DNA of 64,000 nt from Phaeobacter sp. J2-8. Lineage in GTDB: Bacteria > Pseudomonadota > Alphaproteobacteria > Rhodobacterales > Rhodobacteraceae. Positions within the stretch are counted from its first letter, which is position 1; each line of letters begins with the position of its first letter. The notes under the pieces are model-generated. The model made no database searches. It was not told where the DNA came from and worked only from the letters and a program-made list of their open reading frames with translations. The position numbers were made by a program, and so were the translations under genes. Location: contig NZ_JALIEC010000010.1 of the NCBI RefSeq assembly GCF_022867865.1, positions 1-64,000 on the forward strand. The letters run 5' to 3'. Below are positions 9,385-19,147 of the stretch, piece after piece.

Positions 9385-10136
9385 GCATCAAACAGCGGCA
9401 CACCGCTGATCACAGCCAGGGCAATCGCGCCATAAGCCAGCCAGCGATAGGCGTTTTCGTGTTTGGGATCGAAGATATGTTGGCCAATCAACGTGGTGAT
9501 CAGATAAGGCACGCCGAGGATCATCACGACACCGATCATCACCGGATTGGACAGCCCCTTTAGCAGCAGGTTGACCACAATCAATGCATCCAACAGCGCG
9601 AGGTAAAGGATCGTGTTGGCCCGCACCACCGATGCGCTCTTGACCCCGGCGAGATAGAACAAGATCACCACCGGCCCGGACAAGCCGGTCATCCCGCCCA
9701 TCAAACCAGCCGCTAACCCGATCCCCCCCAATCCAACACGCCCCACCGCACCACGGTAGCGCCAGCCAGTGATCAAGGCGGCCAAGGTGACAGCGGCCAC
9801 CACGGTCACCCCCCAGCGGATGCTTTCGCCCGGCAGGATCTGCATCAGGTAAATGCCGATGGGCACGGTCACAACACCGCAAACCGCCATCAATCCGACC
9901 TCTGCCTTGTCGGCCTTGGCCCAGGCGCGCGGCAACAGGGCAGCGGTCGAAATGATCCCGGTCAGGGTGATGATCAGGACCACATCCGCCGCCGGCAGGA
10001 ACTGCCCGGCGACCGGTACAAAAATCAACGCTGTGCCAAAACCGGTAAAGCCGCGGACAATGCCCGCGGCCGTGATTGTAAAGACCATCCACCACAGCCC
10101 CGGCACCGCCAGCGCCGCGACAAGAAAGTCAGGCAT
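9381..10136 (-). CDS. TauE/SafE (TSUP) family sulfite/anion exporter
   Basis: A 251-residue inner-membrane protein with about eight hydrophobic segments. It carries the family signature GFTGFGTALIFVP near the N-terminus and the repeat-related GLMGGMTGLSGPVVILFY in the second half. TSUP proteins move sulfite, sulfonate-derived sulfur or organic anions; the substrate is not visible here. The start overlaps the 3' end of secF by eight bases, so it is probably read through from the sec operon. Its stop codon overlaps the convergent acylase stop at 9381-9384. Confidence 0.88.
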   Translation of the reverse strand: MPDFLVAALAVPGLWWMVFTITAAGIVRGFTGFGTALIFVPVAGQFLPAADVVLIITLTGIISTAALLPRAWAKADKAEVGLMAVCGVVTVPIGIYLMQILPGESIRWGVTVVAAVTLAALITGWRYRGAVGRVGLGGIGLAAGLMGGMTGLSGPVVILFYLAGVKSASVVRANTILYLALLDALIVVNLLLKGLSNPVMIGVVMILGVPYLITTLIGQHIFDPKHENAYRWLAYGAIALAVISGVPLFDA

Positions 10137-11100
10137 CTATGTTGCCGAACTGATTGCCGGTGGTGTCGTTGTTGGTCTTGCTCCAATCGCGCTTGACCCC
10201 CAACAGAAGCAACACGGTCGAGGCCACAAAGATCGAGGAATAGGTGCCGACGACGACACCCCAGATCATGGCAAAGACAAAGCCCCGGATCACATCCCCG
10301 CCCAGCACAAACAGGGCAATCAACGCCAGAAGCGTGGTGACCGAGGTCATGAATGTCCGGCTGAGCGTTTCGTTGATCGACACGTTCAGCACTTCGCGCA
10401 GCGGCTTCTTCTTGAATTTCATCAGGTTCTCGCGCACGCGGTCGAACACCACCACCGTATCGTTCAATGAATAGCCCACGATGGTCAGCAGCGCCGCAAT
10501 GATCGCGAGGTCAAATCTGATCTGAAGCTCGGAAAACACCCCGATGGTCAGGATCACGTCATGGACCAGGGCAACAACCGCGCCCAGGGCAAATTGCCAT
10601 TCGAACCGCAACCAGATGTAGATCAGAACCGCCCCGATCGCCAGCACCACGGCAATCGCCGCCGTCTGGATCAGTTCGCCGGAAACCTTGGGACCAACCG
10701 ATTCCACCGACACGAACTTGATATCCGGGGCGACGGTTTTCAGCGCCGCCTCAACCTCGGCGATCAATTCGGCGGTGACGCTTTCCTGACCGTCCTGGGC
10801 CTGAATACGCACCATGGCGACATTCTGATCGGCGTCGAAAGACGGATCAAAAACCTCAGAGATCACGACATCGCCAAGGCCCAGTGCCGCCAGCGCATCC
10901 CGATACGTCCCGACATCCACCGCTTCGGTGCTTTCGGTGCGGATCGTGGTGCCGCCGCGAAAGTCGATGCCATAGTTCAGCCCACGCAGCATGAATGACC
11001 CAAAGGCCATGACAATCAGGATCACGGAAATCCCCAGCCACAGCTTGGGGCGGGAAAAGAAATCCCAATTGGTATTCTCGGGAACAAGTCTCAGACGCAT
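10129..11100 (-). CDS. secF: Protein translocase subunit SecF
   Basis: A 323-residue inner-membrane subunit that, with SecD and YajC, uses proton motive force to pull proteins through SecYEG. One N-terminal helix (LWLGISVILIVMAFG) is followed by NYGIDFRGGT, a periplasmic P4 domain, and five C-terminal helices with ALVHDVILTIG and GYSLNDTVVVFDRVREN, the conserved SecF motifs. A start at MRLRLVPENTNWDF (11100) is preferred over an upstream in-frame ATG at 11139, because it lies four bases after secD and matches homologues that begin close to the DFF segment. It is the third gene of yajC-secD-secF. Confidence 0.96.
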   Translation of the reverse strand: MRLRLVPENTNWDFFSRPKLWLGISVILIVMAFGSFMLRGLNYGIDFRGGTTIRTESTEAVDVGTYRDALAALGLGDVVISEVFDPSFDADQNVAMVRIQAQDGQESVTAELIAEVEAALKTVAPDIKFVSVESVGPKVSGELIQTAAIAVVLAIGAVLIYIWLRFEWQFALGAVVALVHDVILTIGVFSELQIRFDLAIIAALLTIVGYSLNDTVVVFDRVRENLMKFKKKPLREVLNVSINETLSRTFMTSVTTLLALIALFVLGGDVIRGFVFAMIWGVVVGTYSSIFVASTVLLLLGVKRDWSKTNNDTTGNQFGNIDA

Positions 11101-11104
11101 GTGC

Positions 11105-12766
11105 CTATACCTCGATTGTCTTGGGACGGCGGCGTTCAAACCACATCACGATGATCAACCGCGTCACAAAGATCGCGGTGAACACCGACGTCAGAATGCC
11201 CAGACCCAGCGTGATGGCAAAGCCCCGCACCGGCCCCGATCCCATGACAAACAGGATCACAGCAGTGATGAAAGTGGTGATATTGGCGTCGATAATGGCA
11301 GAGAGCGCCTTTTCATACCCCAACTCGATCGCCCGGGCAGGCCCGCGCGCGGTCTTCAACTCTTCGCGAATACGTTCAAAGATCAGCACATTGGCGTCCA
11401 CCGCCATACCCACCGTCAACACGATACCGGCAATACCGGGAAGTGTCAGCGTCGCGCCAATCAGGCTGAGAAGGCCAAAAATCAGCCCAATGTTGATGAT
11501 CAATGCGATATTGGCAAAGATCCCGAACAGACCATAGCTGAGCGCCATGAACACCAGCACCGCCGTAAAGGCCACGATGGTCGCGATCTTGCCGGCCTCA
11601 ATGCTGTCGGCCCCAAGTTCCGGGCCGATGGTGCGCTCTTCCAGGAAATCCAGCCCCGCAGGCAAGGCACCGGCGCGCAGCAACACCGCAAGATTGGTCA
11701 ATTCCTCGACCGAGAAATTGCCGGTGATGATGCCCGAACCGCCGGGAATGTGGCTCTGGATGACCGGGGCGCTGATCACCTCGGCGTCGAGCACGATGGC
11801 AAAGGGGTTGCCGATGTTTTCCGCAGTATAGTCGCCGAATTTGCGCGCGCCCGAAGGGTTGAACCGGAAGTTCACCGCAGGACGGCCGTTCTGGTCAAAC
11901 GCGGGCTGGGCATCGGTGAGTTCCTCACCGGTCACAACCGGGTTTTCCTCCAGGATATAGAACACGCCGCTTTCATCAAGCGATGGCAGGATCTCGTTGC
12001 CGATCCCCGGCTCTGCGGTGGCATCGCTGGTGCGGCTGACCACCGGCTGAAACGTCAGCTGGGCGGTGGTGCCAATGATGTCTTTCAATTCCTGGGCCGA
12101 GCCGAGGCCCGGCACCTGAATCAGGATACGGTCGCTGCCCTGACGCTGGATTGTCGGCTCACGTGTGCCGACCTCGTCAATCCGGCGACGGATGATTTCC
12201 AAACTCTGCTGCACGGTCCGTTCGTCGGTGGCAAGACGTTCGGCATCCGACAGGGTCATGATCAGCACATCGCCTTCGCCACGTGCCACCAGATCCATCT
12301 CGCCCGCGGCGGTGATCGACACCACCGGCTGGGCCAGCGCACGCACGGCGGTCAAAGCCGCGGCCATGCCATCGGGGTTGGAAATCTTGACATGCAATTC
12401 ATCACCAACCGAGGGCTGGCGGCGGATTGTGCCGATCTCATCGCGCAAGGGGCGCAGGGTATCGCGCACCTCGGGCCAGAGCGACGTGATCCGGCTTTCA
12501 TAGACATCGGCGACCCGAACCTCGGCCAGCAGATGCGCCCCGCCCCGCAAATCAAGCCCCAGATTGACCAAGGCCGATGGCAGGAACGAGGGCCACCCCG
12601 CCGCCGCATCAGCCAGTTCCGGGGTTTCCCCCTGAACCTCGATCGCGGCAACGGCGTCATTGGCGGTTTCTACGCGGGAATAAAACCCGTTCGGCATGGC
12701 CAGCAACAGCCCCACCGCACAGAGTGTCCAGATGAACACCCGTTTCCAGAGATCAATCTGCAGCAT
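11105..12766 (-). CDS. secD: Protein translocase subunit SecD
   Basis: A 553-residue partner of SecF. It shows the N-terminal helix, NLGLDLRGGAHLL at ~70, the P1 head domain, IRRRIDEVGTREPTIQRQGSDRILIQVPG in the base, and six C-terminal helices with VLTVGMAVDANVLIFERIREEL and TTFITAVILFVMGSGPVRGFA. Length and architecture are normal. It lies 70 bases after yajC and four bases before secF in a classic co-transcribed order. Confidence 0.97.
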   Translation of the reverse strand: MLQIDLWKRVFIWTLCAVGLLLAMPNGFYSRVETANDAVAAIEVQGETPELADAAAGWPSFLPSALVNLGLDLRGGAHLLAEVRVADVYESRITSLWPEVRDTLRPLRDEIGTIRRQPSVGDELHVKISNPDGMAAALTAVRALAQPVVSITAAGEMDLVARGEGDVLIMTLSDAERLATDERTVQQSLEIIRRRIDEVGTREPTIQRQGSDRILIQVPGLGSAQELKDIIGTTAQLTFQPVVSRTSDATAEPGIGNEILPSLDESGVFYILEENPVVTGEELTDAQPAFDQNGRPAVNFRFNPSGARKFGDYTAENIGNPFAIVLDAEVISAPVIQSHIPGGSGIITGNFSVEELTNLAVLLRAGALPAGLDFLEERTIGPELGADSIEAGKIATIVAFTAVLVFMALSYGLFGIFANIALIINIGLIFGLLSLIGATLTLPGIAGIVLTVGMAVDANVLIFERIREELKTARGPARAIELGYEKALSAIIDANITTFITAVILFVMGSGPVRGFAITLGLGILTSVFTAIFVTRLIIVMWFERRRPKTIEV

Positions 12767-12836
12767 GCGCCGCTCCTCGGACTGGGACTTGACAGGAACT
12801 CAACAGAAGCGGGGCCGTGGCCCTCAATCCCCTTGA

Positions 12837-13124
12837 TCAGGAATTTGCAGGCTCGGTCTTGTTCAGAACCTGCGCGATGGTGGATTGCACCACACGCACC
12901 TTGACGCCTTCGGACAGCTCGACTTCGATCTCGTTGTCTTCCTTGACTTTCACGACCTTGCCGATCAATCCGCCCTGGGTCACAACCTGGTCGCCACGAC
13001 GCAGCGCCTTGACCATATTGGTATGCGCTTTCATCTTCTTTTGCTGCGGACGGATCAGCAGGAAATACATGATCGCGAAGATCAGGATCAGGGGTACGAA
13101 TTGCGCGATTGCACTGCCATCCAT
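12837..13124 (-). CDS. yajC: Preprotein translocase accessory subunit YajC
   Basis: A 95-residue single-helix membrane protein (FVPLILIFAIMYFLLIRPQQKKMK) followed by a small soluble domain with GDQVVTQGGLIGKV, diagnostic of YajC. It is first in the yajC-secD-secF operon. A good AAGGAAG ribosome binding site precedes the ATG on the minus strand. Confidence 0.97.
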   Translation of the reverse strand: MDGSAIAQFVPLILIFAIMYFLLIRPQQKKMKAHTNMVKALRRGDQVVTQGGLIGKVVKVKEDNEIEVELSEGVKVRVVQSTIAQVLNKTEPANS

Positions 13125-13322
13125 TGAAGGCTTCCTTTCAAGGTTGCTTTGCGAAGGGAACCCCCCGCCGAATTTTGCCGGAACCTATGCGCGGCACCGC
13201 CGGTTTGCAAGGCGCGCCGGGGGCTATTCCACGCGGCACCGGATATATTCCCTATGGGAAAGTGGGGCGGGCTTGCCTAGGGTGATGCGGCAGAGCGTCA
13301 GTATTTTGAAAGAGGCGTCATT

Positions 13323-15296
13323 TTGGAAAGCTATTTGTTCATCGTGACCCACCCGCTTTTGTGGGGTTTTCTGGGTCTGACACTGGTCTTTTACCTCATT
13401 CAATCTCTCGTCGCGCGCCAACCCGACGACGACAGGAAAAAACGCCCCTACCTGGACACAATCAAGAACCCCGCCCTGCGCGCTTTGGCGCTCTTTGCGC
13501 TGGTTTTGTCGCCGGTTTGGGTATTGTTGTTGCTTGCCGTGCTCTGGTCGCTTCTCGGCATTGTGGTCACACTGCCCGCCTTCGAAGCCTCCAAGGACAC
13601 AGAATTGCGCTGGCATGTTCTTGCCATGGTCGGCCTGATCACCGCATTCGGCGGCATTATCGGCGCGCCTTTGGCGCTGATCCGGGTGTTCACCACCGAA
13701 CGCCAGACCAAGACCAGCGAAGAGGGGCTGATTACCGACCGCATCAACAAAGCGGTCGAAGGCTTGGGATCAGAGAAGGTTTCGAACCGAATTGGACGGC
13801 CGGTGACGATCTATACCGGCGAGAAAAGTGGTGTGACCGTCATCGGCAAGAAACGGGCCGATATTGAAGTCCCTGAACTCAGTCTGGCTGGAAAAGAATA
13901 TTGGCAAGACCACCTGGATGATGAAACCGGGGAAATTTCGGCGGAACGCCATGTCTCGGTCTCAACATGGTCAGAGGCGCGCACCGAAATCGAATGGCAA
14001 GGCCACGCTCTCACGATTGCGGAGGGAGAGGCCATCGGGGAAGAAGGAAAATGGCAGGTCTTTACCGAAACCCTGCCCAACCTCGAAGTCCGCATCGGCG
14101 CGATCTATGCGTTGGAGCGCATCGCCAAGGACAGCGGCAGCGACCATGTGCAAATCATGGAAATCCTCTGCGCCTATATCCGTCACAACGCCCCAGCGTC
14201 AGAGGCCATGCCATGGCCGGAACTGAAGATGAAGGAAGGCGAGGACGAGGGCCCGCTCGAAGACGATTGGCAAGAGCGCATGAATGCCTTCAACAAAGCG
14301 CAAGAGGAGGCGAAGAAATCCCTGACGATCCGAGAGGATATTCAAGTGGCGCTGACCGTGATTGGCCGCCGCAGTGCCCAACAGCGGGGATTGGAGGCGA
14401 AAGCCAACGACAATGACACCGGCTTTGTCTTTGACATCCCCTGCCCCGAACCGAATCTGCCAGACGACGATTATGACGTGGCTGCGCTTGAAGCCTATTC
14501 CGTGAAGCTCCGTGCATGGCTGAAACAGCTTCGTGCGTATCGGGGTTACCGGCTCGACCTGCGCAAATGCAATCTGCGTGGTGCTGATCTGTCCGGTCTC
14601 CAGCTGAACGGTGCCCGATTAGACGAATCTGAACTCCAAGGCCCGGGCTTAGCAGAGGCGCAGTTACAGGGGGCAGATCTCAAGGCGGCGCGGTTGCAGG
14701 GAGCAATGCTCTTATTCGCGAGGTTGCAGGGGGCAAACCTTATGAACGCGCGATTGCAAACGGCGGACCTTAGGAGAACACGGTTGCAAGGAGCAAAACT
14801 CACGGAGGCCCTATTGCAAGGAGCGGACCTTGTGGAAGCACGGATGCAGGGGGCGAACCTCTTGCGAACCCAGTTGCAGGGCGCGCATCTGACTTGGGCG
14901 AAATTGCACGGGGCGGATCTCGCGTCGGCGCAATTGCAAAAGGCCAGCCCAATAAACGCTAAATTGCAGGGGGCGAACCTCTGGGAGACGAAATTACAAG
15001 GCGCAAATCTCGAGGCGAGCCGACTGCAAGGGGCGTATCTCATGCGGGTTCGGGTCGACGCTTCAACATCTCTGAAGACCGCTGAACTTCGAGGTGCGGC
15101 CATAAAAATTGTCGATTGTACCAATTACCCACAACTCGTCAAAAGCGCCGACCAGATGTTTGGCGATGGCGACGTCACGTTGCCCGGCGATCACTGGCCT
15201 GCACACTGGCCGCGCGAACGCCTCAACTTCACAGAATTTCACCAAGCCTGGCACGACTGGCGGGCCATCCTGCCCAATGCGCCGCAGGACGATTGA
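13323..15296 (+). CDS. Membrane-anchored pentapeptide-repeat protein
   Basis: A 657-residue protein of unknown role. Three hydrophobic segments near the N-terminus (residues ~9-27, 52-85 and 98-121) are followed by a soluble region (~125-400). The latter includes the segment NLEVRIGAIYALERIA, seen in other anchored pentapeptide proteins. A run of about 15 ten-residue units of the form A-x-LQGA-(D/N)-L-x-x makes ~30 pentapeptide turns (about 415-570), predicted to fold as a right-handed quadrilateral beta-helix. A ~75-residue C-terminal tail ends in WRAILPNAPQDD. The only start that fits is TTG at 13323, with AAAGAGG seven bases upstream and an in-frame TAG at 13278 excluding longer forms. It sits alone between serS and the divergent yajC-secDF operon, which are usually close neighbours in this group. 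Confidence 0.85.
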   Translation: MESYLFIVTHPLLWGFLGLTLVFYLIQSLVARQPDDDRKKRPYLDTIKNPALRALALFALVLSPVWVLLLLAVLWSLLGIVVTLPAFEASKDTELRWHVLAMVGLITAFGGIIGAPLALIRVFTTERQTKTSEEGLITDRINKAVEGLGSEKVSNRIGRPVTIYTGEKSGVTVIGKKRADIEVPELSLAGKEYWQDHLDDETGEISAERHVSVSTWSEARTEIEWQGHALTIAEGEAIGEEGKWQVFTETLPNLEVRIGAIYALERIAKDSGSDHVQIMEILCAYIRHNAPASEAMPWPELKMKEGEDEGPLEDDWQERMNAFNKAQEEAKKSLTIREDIQVALTVIGRRSAQQRGLEAKANDNDTGFVFDIPCPEPNLPDDDYDVAALEAYSVKLRAWLKQLRAYRGYRLDLRKCNLRGADLSGLQLNGARLDESELQGPGLAEAQLQGADLKAARLQGAMLLFARLQGANLMNARLQTADLRRTRLQGAKLTEALLQGADLVEARMQGANLLRTQLQGAHLTWAKLHGADLASAQLQKASPINAKLQGANLWETKLQGANLEASRLQGAYLMRVRVDASTSLKTAELRGAAIKIVDCTNYPQLVKSADQMFGDGDVTLPGDHWPAHWPRERLNFTEFHQAWHDWRAILPNAPQDD

Positions 15297-15371
15297 CACC
15301 ACCCTACCCAACACCCGCGACATGTTGCATAACGCCCGCGCGACTCAGATCCAAAACCAGAGGACATGGAT

Positions 15372-16664
15372 ATGCATGACATCCGCGCCATCCGCGAAAA
15401 CCCGGCCGCTTTTGATGCGGCGCTTTCTCGTCGTGGGATCGAAAATGCATCTTCGTCCCTGTTGGAACTCGACGAGGCCCGCCGCGCCGCAATTCATGCC
15501 GCGGAAACCGCCCAATCCGATCAAAAGGCCGCCGCCAAAGAGGTCGGTGCCGCCAAGGCCAAGGGCGACGAGGCGGAATTCGAACGCCTGCGCGCATTGG
15601 TTGGCGAGAAGAAGGCCGAAGTGGCCGACATGCAGACCCGCGCCAAGGAGCTGGATCAACAGCTGACCGATGCGCTGATGTCGATCCCCAACCTGCCCTA
15701 TGACGACACCCCCGAAGGCGCGGACGAGGCCGACAATGTCGAAATCCGCCGCTGGGGCACGCCGAAATCTTTCGATTTCAAACCGAAAGAGCACTATGAA
15801 CTGGCCGGTGTGGTGGACGGGATGGACTTTGAAACCGCTGCCAAACTCTCGGGCAGCCGTTTTGTCGTGCTGTCGGGCGCCGTGGCGCGCATCCACCGCG
15901 CGCTGGCGCAATTCATGCTCGACACCCACACCGAAGAAAACGGCCTGACCGAGACCTGGACCCCGGTTCTGGTCAAGGAAGAGATGATGCTGGGCACCGG
16001 GCAATTGCCCAAATTCGGCGAGGACAGCTATCAGACCACCAATGGCTGGTGGTTGATCCCCACGGCCGAGGTGACGCTGACCAATATCGTGAACGGGCTG
16101 ACGGTGGCCGAAAGCTATCTGCCCCGCCGCTATGTCGCGCATTCGCAATGTTTCCGGTCCGAAGCGGGCAGCGCCGGTCGCGATACCGCCGGCATGTTGC
16201 GCCAGCACCAGTTTGAAAAGGTCGAGATGGTCTCAGTCACCCACCCGGACAAAAGCCGGGAAGAGCTGGACCGGATGACCGACTGCGCCCAGGGCATTCT
16301 GGAGCGGCTTGGCCTGCCCTATCGCACCGTGGTGCTTTGCACCGGCGACATGGGGTTCGGCGCACGCCGCACCCATGATATCGAGGTCTGGTTGCCCGGT
16401 CAGGACAGCTATCGCGAGATTTCTTCGGTTTCGGTCTGCGGCGATTTTCAGGCGCGCCGGATGAATGCCCGCATGAAACCCAGCGATGGCGGCAAGCCGG
16501 AATTCCTGCATACGCTGAACGGTTCGGGGCTTGCGATTGGTCGGGCGTTGATTGCGGTGTTGGAAAATGGCCAACAAGCAGACGGGTCCGTCACCCTGCC
16601 AGAGGTGCTGCACCCCTATCTGCGCGGCAAAACGCATCTGACGGCGCAGGGTGTCCTGGCCTGA
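15372..16664 (+). CDS. serS: Seryl-tRNA synthetase
   Basis: Class II aminoacyl-tRNA synthetase, 430 residues, charging tRNA-Ser. The N-terminal helical arm (about 30-105) has the usual Ala/Lys/Glu coiled coil. Catalytic motifs are seen at [29 protein letters not shown] (motif 2) and [18 protein letters not shown] (motif 3). The start [10 protein letters not shown] at 15372 is chosen over the ATG two codons earlier because AGAGGA ends seven bases upstream of it and homologues begin there. Confidence 0.97.
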   Translation: MHDIRAIRENPAAFDAALSRRGIENASSSLLELDEARRAAIHAAETAQSDQKAAAKEVGAAKAKGDEAEFERLRALVGEKKAEVADMQTRAKELDQQLTDALMSIPNLPYDDTPEGADEADNVEIRRWGTPKSFDFKPKEHYELAGVVDGMDFETAAKLSGSRFVVLSGAVARIHRALAQFMLDTHTEENGLTETWTPVLVKEEMMLGTGQLPKFGEDSYQTTNGWWLIPTAEVTLTNIVNGLTVAESYLPRRYVAHSQCFRSEAGSAGRDTAGMLRQHQFEKVEMVSVTHPDKSREELDRMTDCAQGILERLGLPYRTVVLCTGDMGFGARRTHDIEVWLPGQDSYREISSVSVCGDFQARRMNARMKPSDGGKPEFLHTLNGSGLAIGRALIAVLENGQQADGSVTLPEVLHPYLRGKTHLTAQGVLA

Positions 16665-16689
16665 CACCACCGTCGGGCGGTAAAAATTT

Positions 16690-16723
16690 GGGGCGACGCC
16701 ATGGTGAGGCATGGCGTCGCCCC
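16690..16723. terminator. Bidirectional intrinsic terminator between serS and the EF-hand gene
   Basis: Perfect 14-bp arms (GGGGCGACGCCATG at 16690-16703 and its complement at 16710-16723) flank a six-base loop. On the minus strand the stem is followed by AAATTTTTA, a good T-tract for the EF-hand gene. On the plus strand the tail TTCGGTTTC is poorer but still serves serS. Confidence 0.88.
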
Positions 16724-16808
16724 TTCGGTTTCAATGGCAGTGCATCACGTTACGCCGCAGTGTGCGCAGCCGCGACAGACACGGATCGCCAGAAAACCGA
16801 TTGGCACG

Positions 16809-17045
16809 TTATTCCGCCAACAAGCCGGCCGCCTGGGCCGCTGTCAGCTCATCTGCGCTGACTTCGCCGTTCTGATCCACGTCGATTTCGGCGAAACCTT
16901 CGACGGTCAGGTCGGGATAGGCCGCGACCAGTTCTTCCATCGAATATCCGCCGCTTTGGTCGGTATCTTCCACCATGGTCTGAGCCAGAGCCGAGCTTGC
17001 TGCGAAACCGATAAGGGCTGCGAAGGTAATGGCTTTGGATGTCAT
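16809..17045 (-). CDS. Small secreted EF-hand calcium-binding protein
   Basis: A 78-residue protein with a Sec signal peptide (AALIGFAASSALA, cleavage after ALA-Q) and a mature part of about 57 residues. The mature part holds two canonical 12-residue EF loops, DTDQSGGYSMEE and DVDQNGEVSADE. Small periplasmic EF-hand proteins are common in this group; the function is unknown, probably Ca2+ binding or sensing. It is monocistronic and ends in the shared terminator with serS. Confidence 0.85.
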   Translation of the reverse strand: MTSKAITFAALIGFAASSALAQTMVEDTDQSGGYSMEELVAAYPDLTVEGFAEIDVDQNGEVSADELTAAQAAGLLAE

Positions 17046-17639
17046 GGAGTGTCTCCTTTTCGTGTTACAGATTGACGGTTTTCATCGCCGTCGAAAGGAA
17101 CATGTCCGCTTGAGGAGAGGCCCGCAACCCCATGAAATCGACCAAAAAAGGTAAGTGACGTGACTGGCGGCGTTGCGCCGACCCCCGGCAGGAACCAGCC
17201 GAAATCCTGTGCCGGATTTCGCCGATGCGCTGCAGGGAGAGGTGGCAAAGGCAGGTCTTTGCCAAGGGTTTCGGCGCCGAATTGCGCAGCCAAGCGCCGA
17301 TCTGTGGCTGGCATGGAAATGCGCGGATACCGGCTCGTGAAAACTGGCGGGTCGTTTCGCGGAATCAATGAAGACTTAAAAGGGTCGATTGAGCGGCCAA
17401 GCGTTTCGCGCGAGGCTTTCGCGCAGGTGCGAGGGGGCAGCGGGCCGGGAACAGCAGGCTCCGGGGGGCGCAAGCCCCTGGAGCGCAGGAATGCTGGAGG
17501 GCCAGCGCCCAGACCACAATTAAGCCGAGGGGCCAGCCGCCCAGACCGCAGTAAGGATGGGGGGCCAGCCCCCCAGACCCCCCGGGATATTTTTGGTCAG
17601 ATGAAGGGGCAGAAGCGCCCCATGCCACCGCCGCGGCCA
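17046..17639. other. 594-bp gene-free region with a stem-loop repeat array
   Basis: No credible gene: the open frames here are proline/arginine-rich and overlap repeats. The right-hand part (17463-17600) is the repeat array listed separately. The left part must contain the promoter of the EF-hand gene. A short GGGGCG/CGCCCC-type stem just after the der stop (about 17607-17630) may help end der transcription. Confidence 0.5.
17463..17600. repeat. Degenerate ~32-bp tandem stem-loop array, copy A
   Basis: Four units start at 17463, 17496, 17527 and 17559 (spacing 33, 31, 32). Each is built on a palindromic core of the GGGGGGCCAGCCCCCC type followed by a variable linker with ACCGCAG or ACCACA. 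The last unit runs into CCCCCCGGGATATTT (to 17592). The same layout recurs at 34723-34916. Both arrays lie just downstream of a minus-strand gene (der here, soxG there). Confidence 0.75.
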
Positions 17640-19106
17640 TTACTTGTCGTCGGCGCGGCCCTTGCCGAGGTGTTTGCGCAGGCGCGATGGGGTCGACTTC
17701 TTCTTGCCCTTATAGGGGTTCTTGTCGCCCTGCCCGCGCAATGTCATTCGGATCGGCGTGCCGGGCATGTCGAAATCATCGCGCAGCCCATTGACCAAAT
17801 ACCGTGTGTAGCTGTCCGGCATCTTGTCGGGGTGCGAGCACATCACCACAAATCCCGGCGGGCGGGTTTTGACCTGGGTCATGTAGCGCAGTTTGATACG
17901 TTTGCCCTGAGGCGCCGGTGGCGGGTGCGCCGCGACCATCCCATCCAGCCAGCGGTTCAGCGCGGCGGTTGGAATGCGGCGGTTCCAGACCTCATGCGCG
18001 CGCATGATGGCGTCATGCAGCCGGTCCAGCCCTTTGCCCGTCTTGGCAGAGACCGTCACCAGCGGCGCACCACGCAGCTGTGGCAGCAATCTGGTGAAGG
18101 ATTCCTTCAGGTCGCGCAGCTTCTCTTGTTTGGCCTCTTCGATGTCCCATTTGTTGACAGCGACAACCACGGCACGACCTTCGCGTTCTGCCAGGTCGGC
18201 AATCCGCAGATCCTGTTGTTCGAACGGGATGGCGGCATCCAACAGAACAACGACCACTTCGGCAAATTTCACCGCACGCAGGCCGTCGGACACCGACAGT
18301 TTTTCCAGCTTTTCCTGCACGCGCGCCTTTTTGCGCATGCCGGCGGTATCGAAGATTCGGCAGGGCGTGCCGTGCCAATCAATGCTGAGAGAGATGGCAT
18401 CGCGGGTGATCCCGGCCTCAGGGCCGGTCAACAAGCGATCCTCGCCCAGGATCTGATTGATCAGGGTCGACTTGCCTGCATTGGGCCGCCCGACGACCGC
18501 CACCTGCAACGGTTTGGCGTTGGTCGGGGCGCGGTATTCCAGTTCCTCGTCATCGTCATCGGACAGCGCAACATCGGTTTCCGGCGCATCCGCCTCGGCG
18601 GTTTTTGCCAGCGCATCGGCCAAGGGTTGCAAGATCGCATAGAGGTCGGTCATGCCTTCGCCATGTTCGGCAGACAGGCGCACCGGTTCCCCAAGGCCAA
18701 GCCCCCAGGCTTCGATCACGCCGGCGTCGGCAGCACTGCCCTCGCCCTTGTTTGCCGCAAGAATCACATGTTTCGCCCGTTTGCGCAGGATTTCAGCGAA
18801 CATTTCGTCGATCGGCGTCACCCCGGTGCGGGCATCAATCATGAACAGACAAATGTCGGCCATATCGACCGCGCGTTCGGTCAGACGCCGCATGCGGCCC
18901 TGAAGGCTGTCGTCGGTCGCATCCTCAAGCCCGGCGGTGTCAATCACGGTAAACCGCAGATCGGCGAGCCGCGCCGCGCCTTCGCGCAGATCACGTGTCA
19001 CCCCCGGCTGGTCATCGACCAGCGCAAGACGTTTGCCCACAAGGCGGTTGAACAACGTGGATTTGCCGACATTGGGGCGGCCCACGACGGCGAGAGTGAA
19101 AGACAT
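17640..19106 (-). CDS. der: Ribosome-associated GTPase Der (EngA)
   Basis: A 488-residue double-GTPase needed for 50S assembly. GTPase 1 has GRPNVGKST and DTAG. An acidic linker (around 165-190, DDDDEE) is followed by GTPase 2 with [14 protein letters not shown] and NKWD, then the C-terminal KH-like domain with [20 protein letters not shown] basic tail ends the protein. It lies 41 bases after the bamB-like gene and is probably co-transcribed, an order common in proteobacteria. Confidence 0.97.
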   Translation of the reverse strand: MSFTLAVVGRPNVGKSTLFNRLVGKRLALVDDQPGVTRDLREGAARLADLRFTVIDTAGLEDATDDSLQGRMRRLTERAVDMADICLFMIDARTGVTPIDEMFAEILRKRAKHVILAANKGEGSAADAGVIEAWGLGLGEPVRLSAEHGEGMTDLYAILQPLADALAKTAEADAPETDVALSDDDDEELEYRAPTNAKPLQVAVVGRPNAGKSTLINQILGEDRLLTGPEAGITRDAISLSIDWHGTPCRIFDTAGMRKKARVQEKLEKLSVSDGLRAVKFAEVVVVLLDAAIPFEQQDLRIADLAEREGRAVVVAVNKWDIEEAKQEKLRDLKESFTRLLPQLRGAPLVTVSAKTGKGLDRLHDAIMRAHEVWNRRIPTAALNRWLDGMVAAHPPPAPQGKRIKLRYMTQVKTRPPGFVVMCSHPDKMPDSYTRYLVNGLRDDFDMPGTPIRMTLRGQGDKNPYKGKKKSTPSRLRKHLGKGRADDK

Positions 19107-19147
19107 GGCTTATAAAGCTCCGGAAGGCATCAAGCGCCCCCGATACA

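Noticed and set aside
10991-12904. 637-codon plus-strand frame opposite secD/secF
   Set aside because: Antisense shadow of well-identified sec genes in GC-rich DNA.
17042-17473. 143-codon minus-strand frame near the EF-hand gene
   Set aside because: Overlaps the repeat array and has no similarity; atypical composition.
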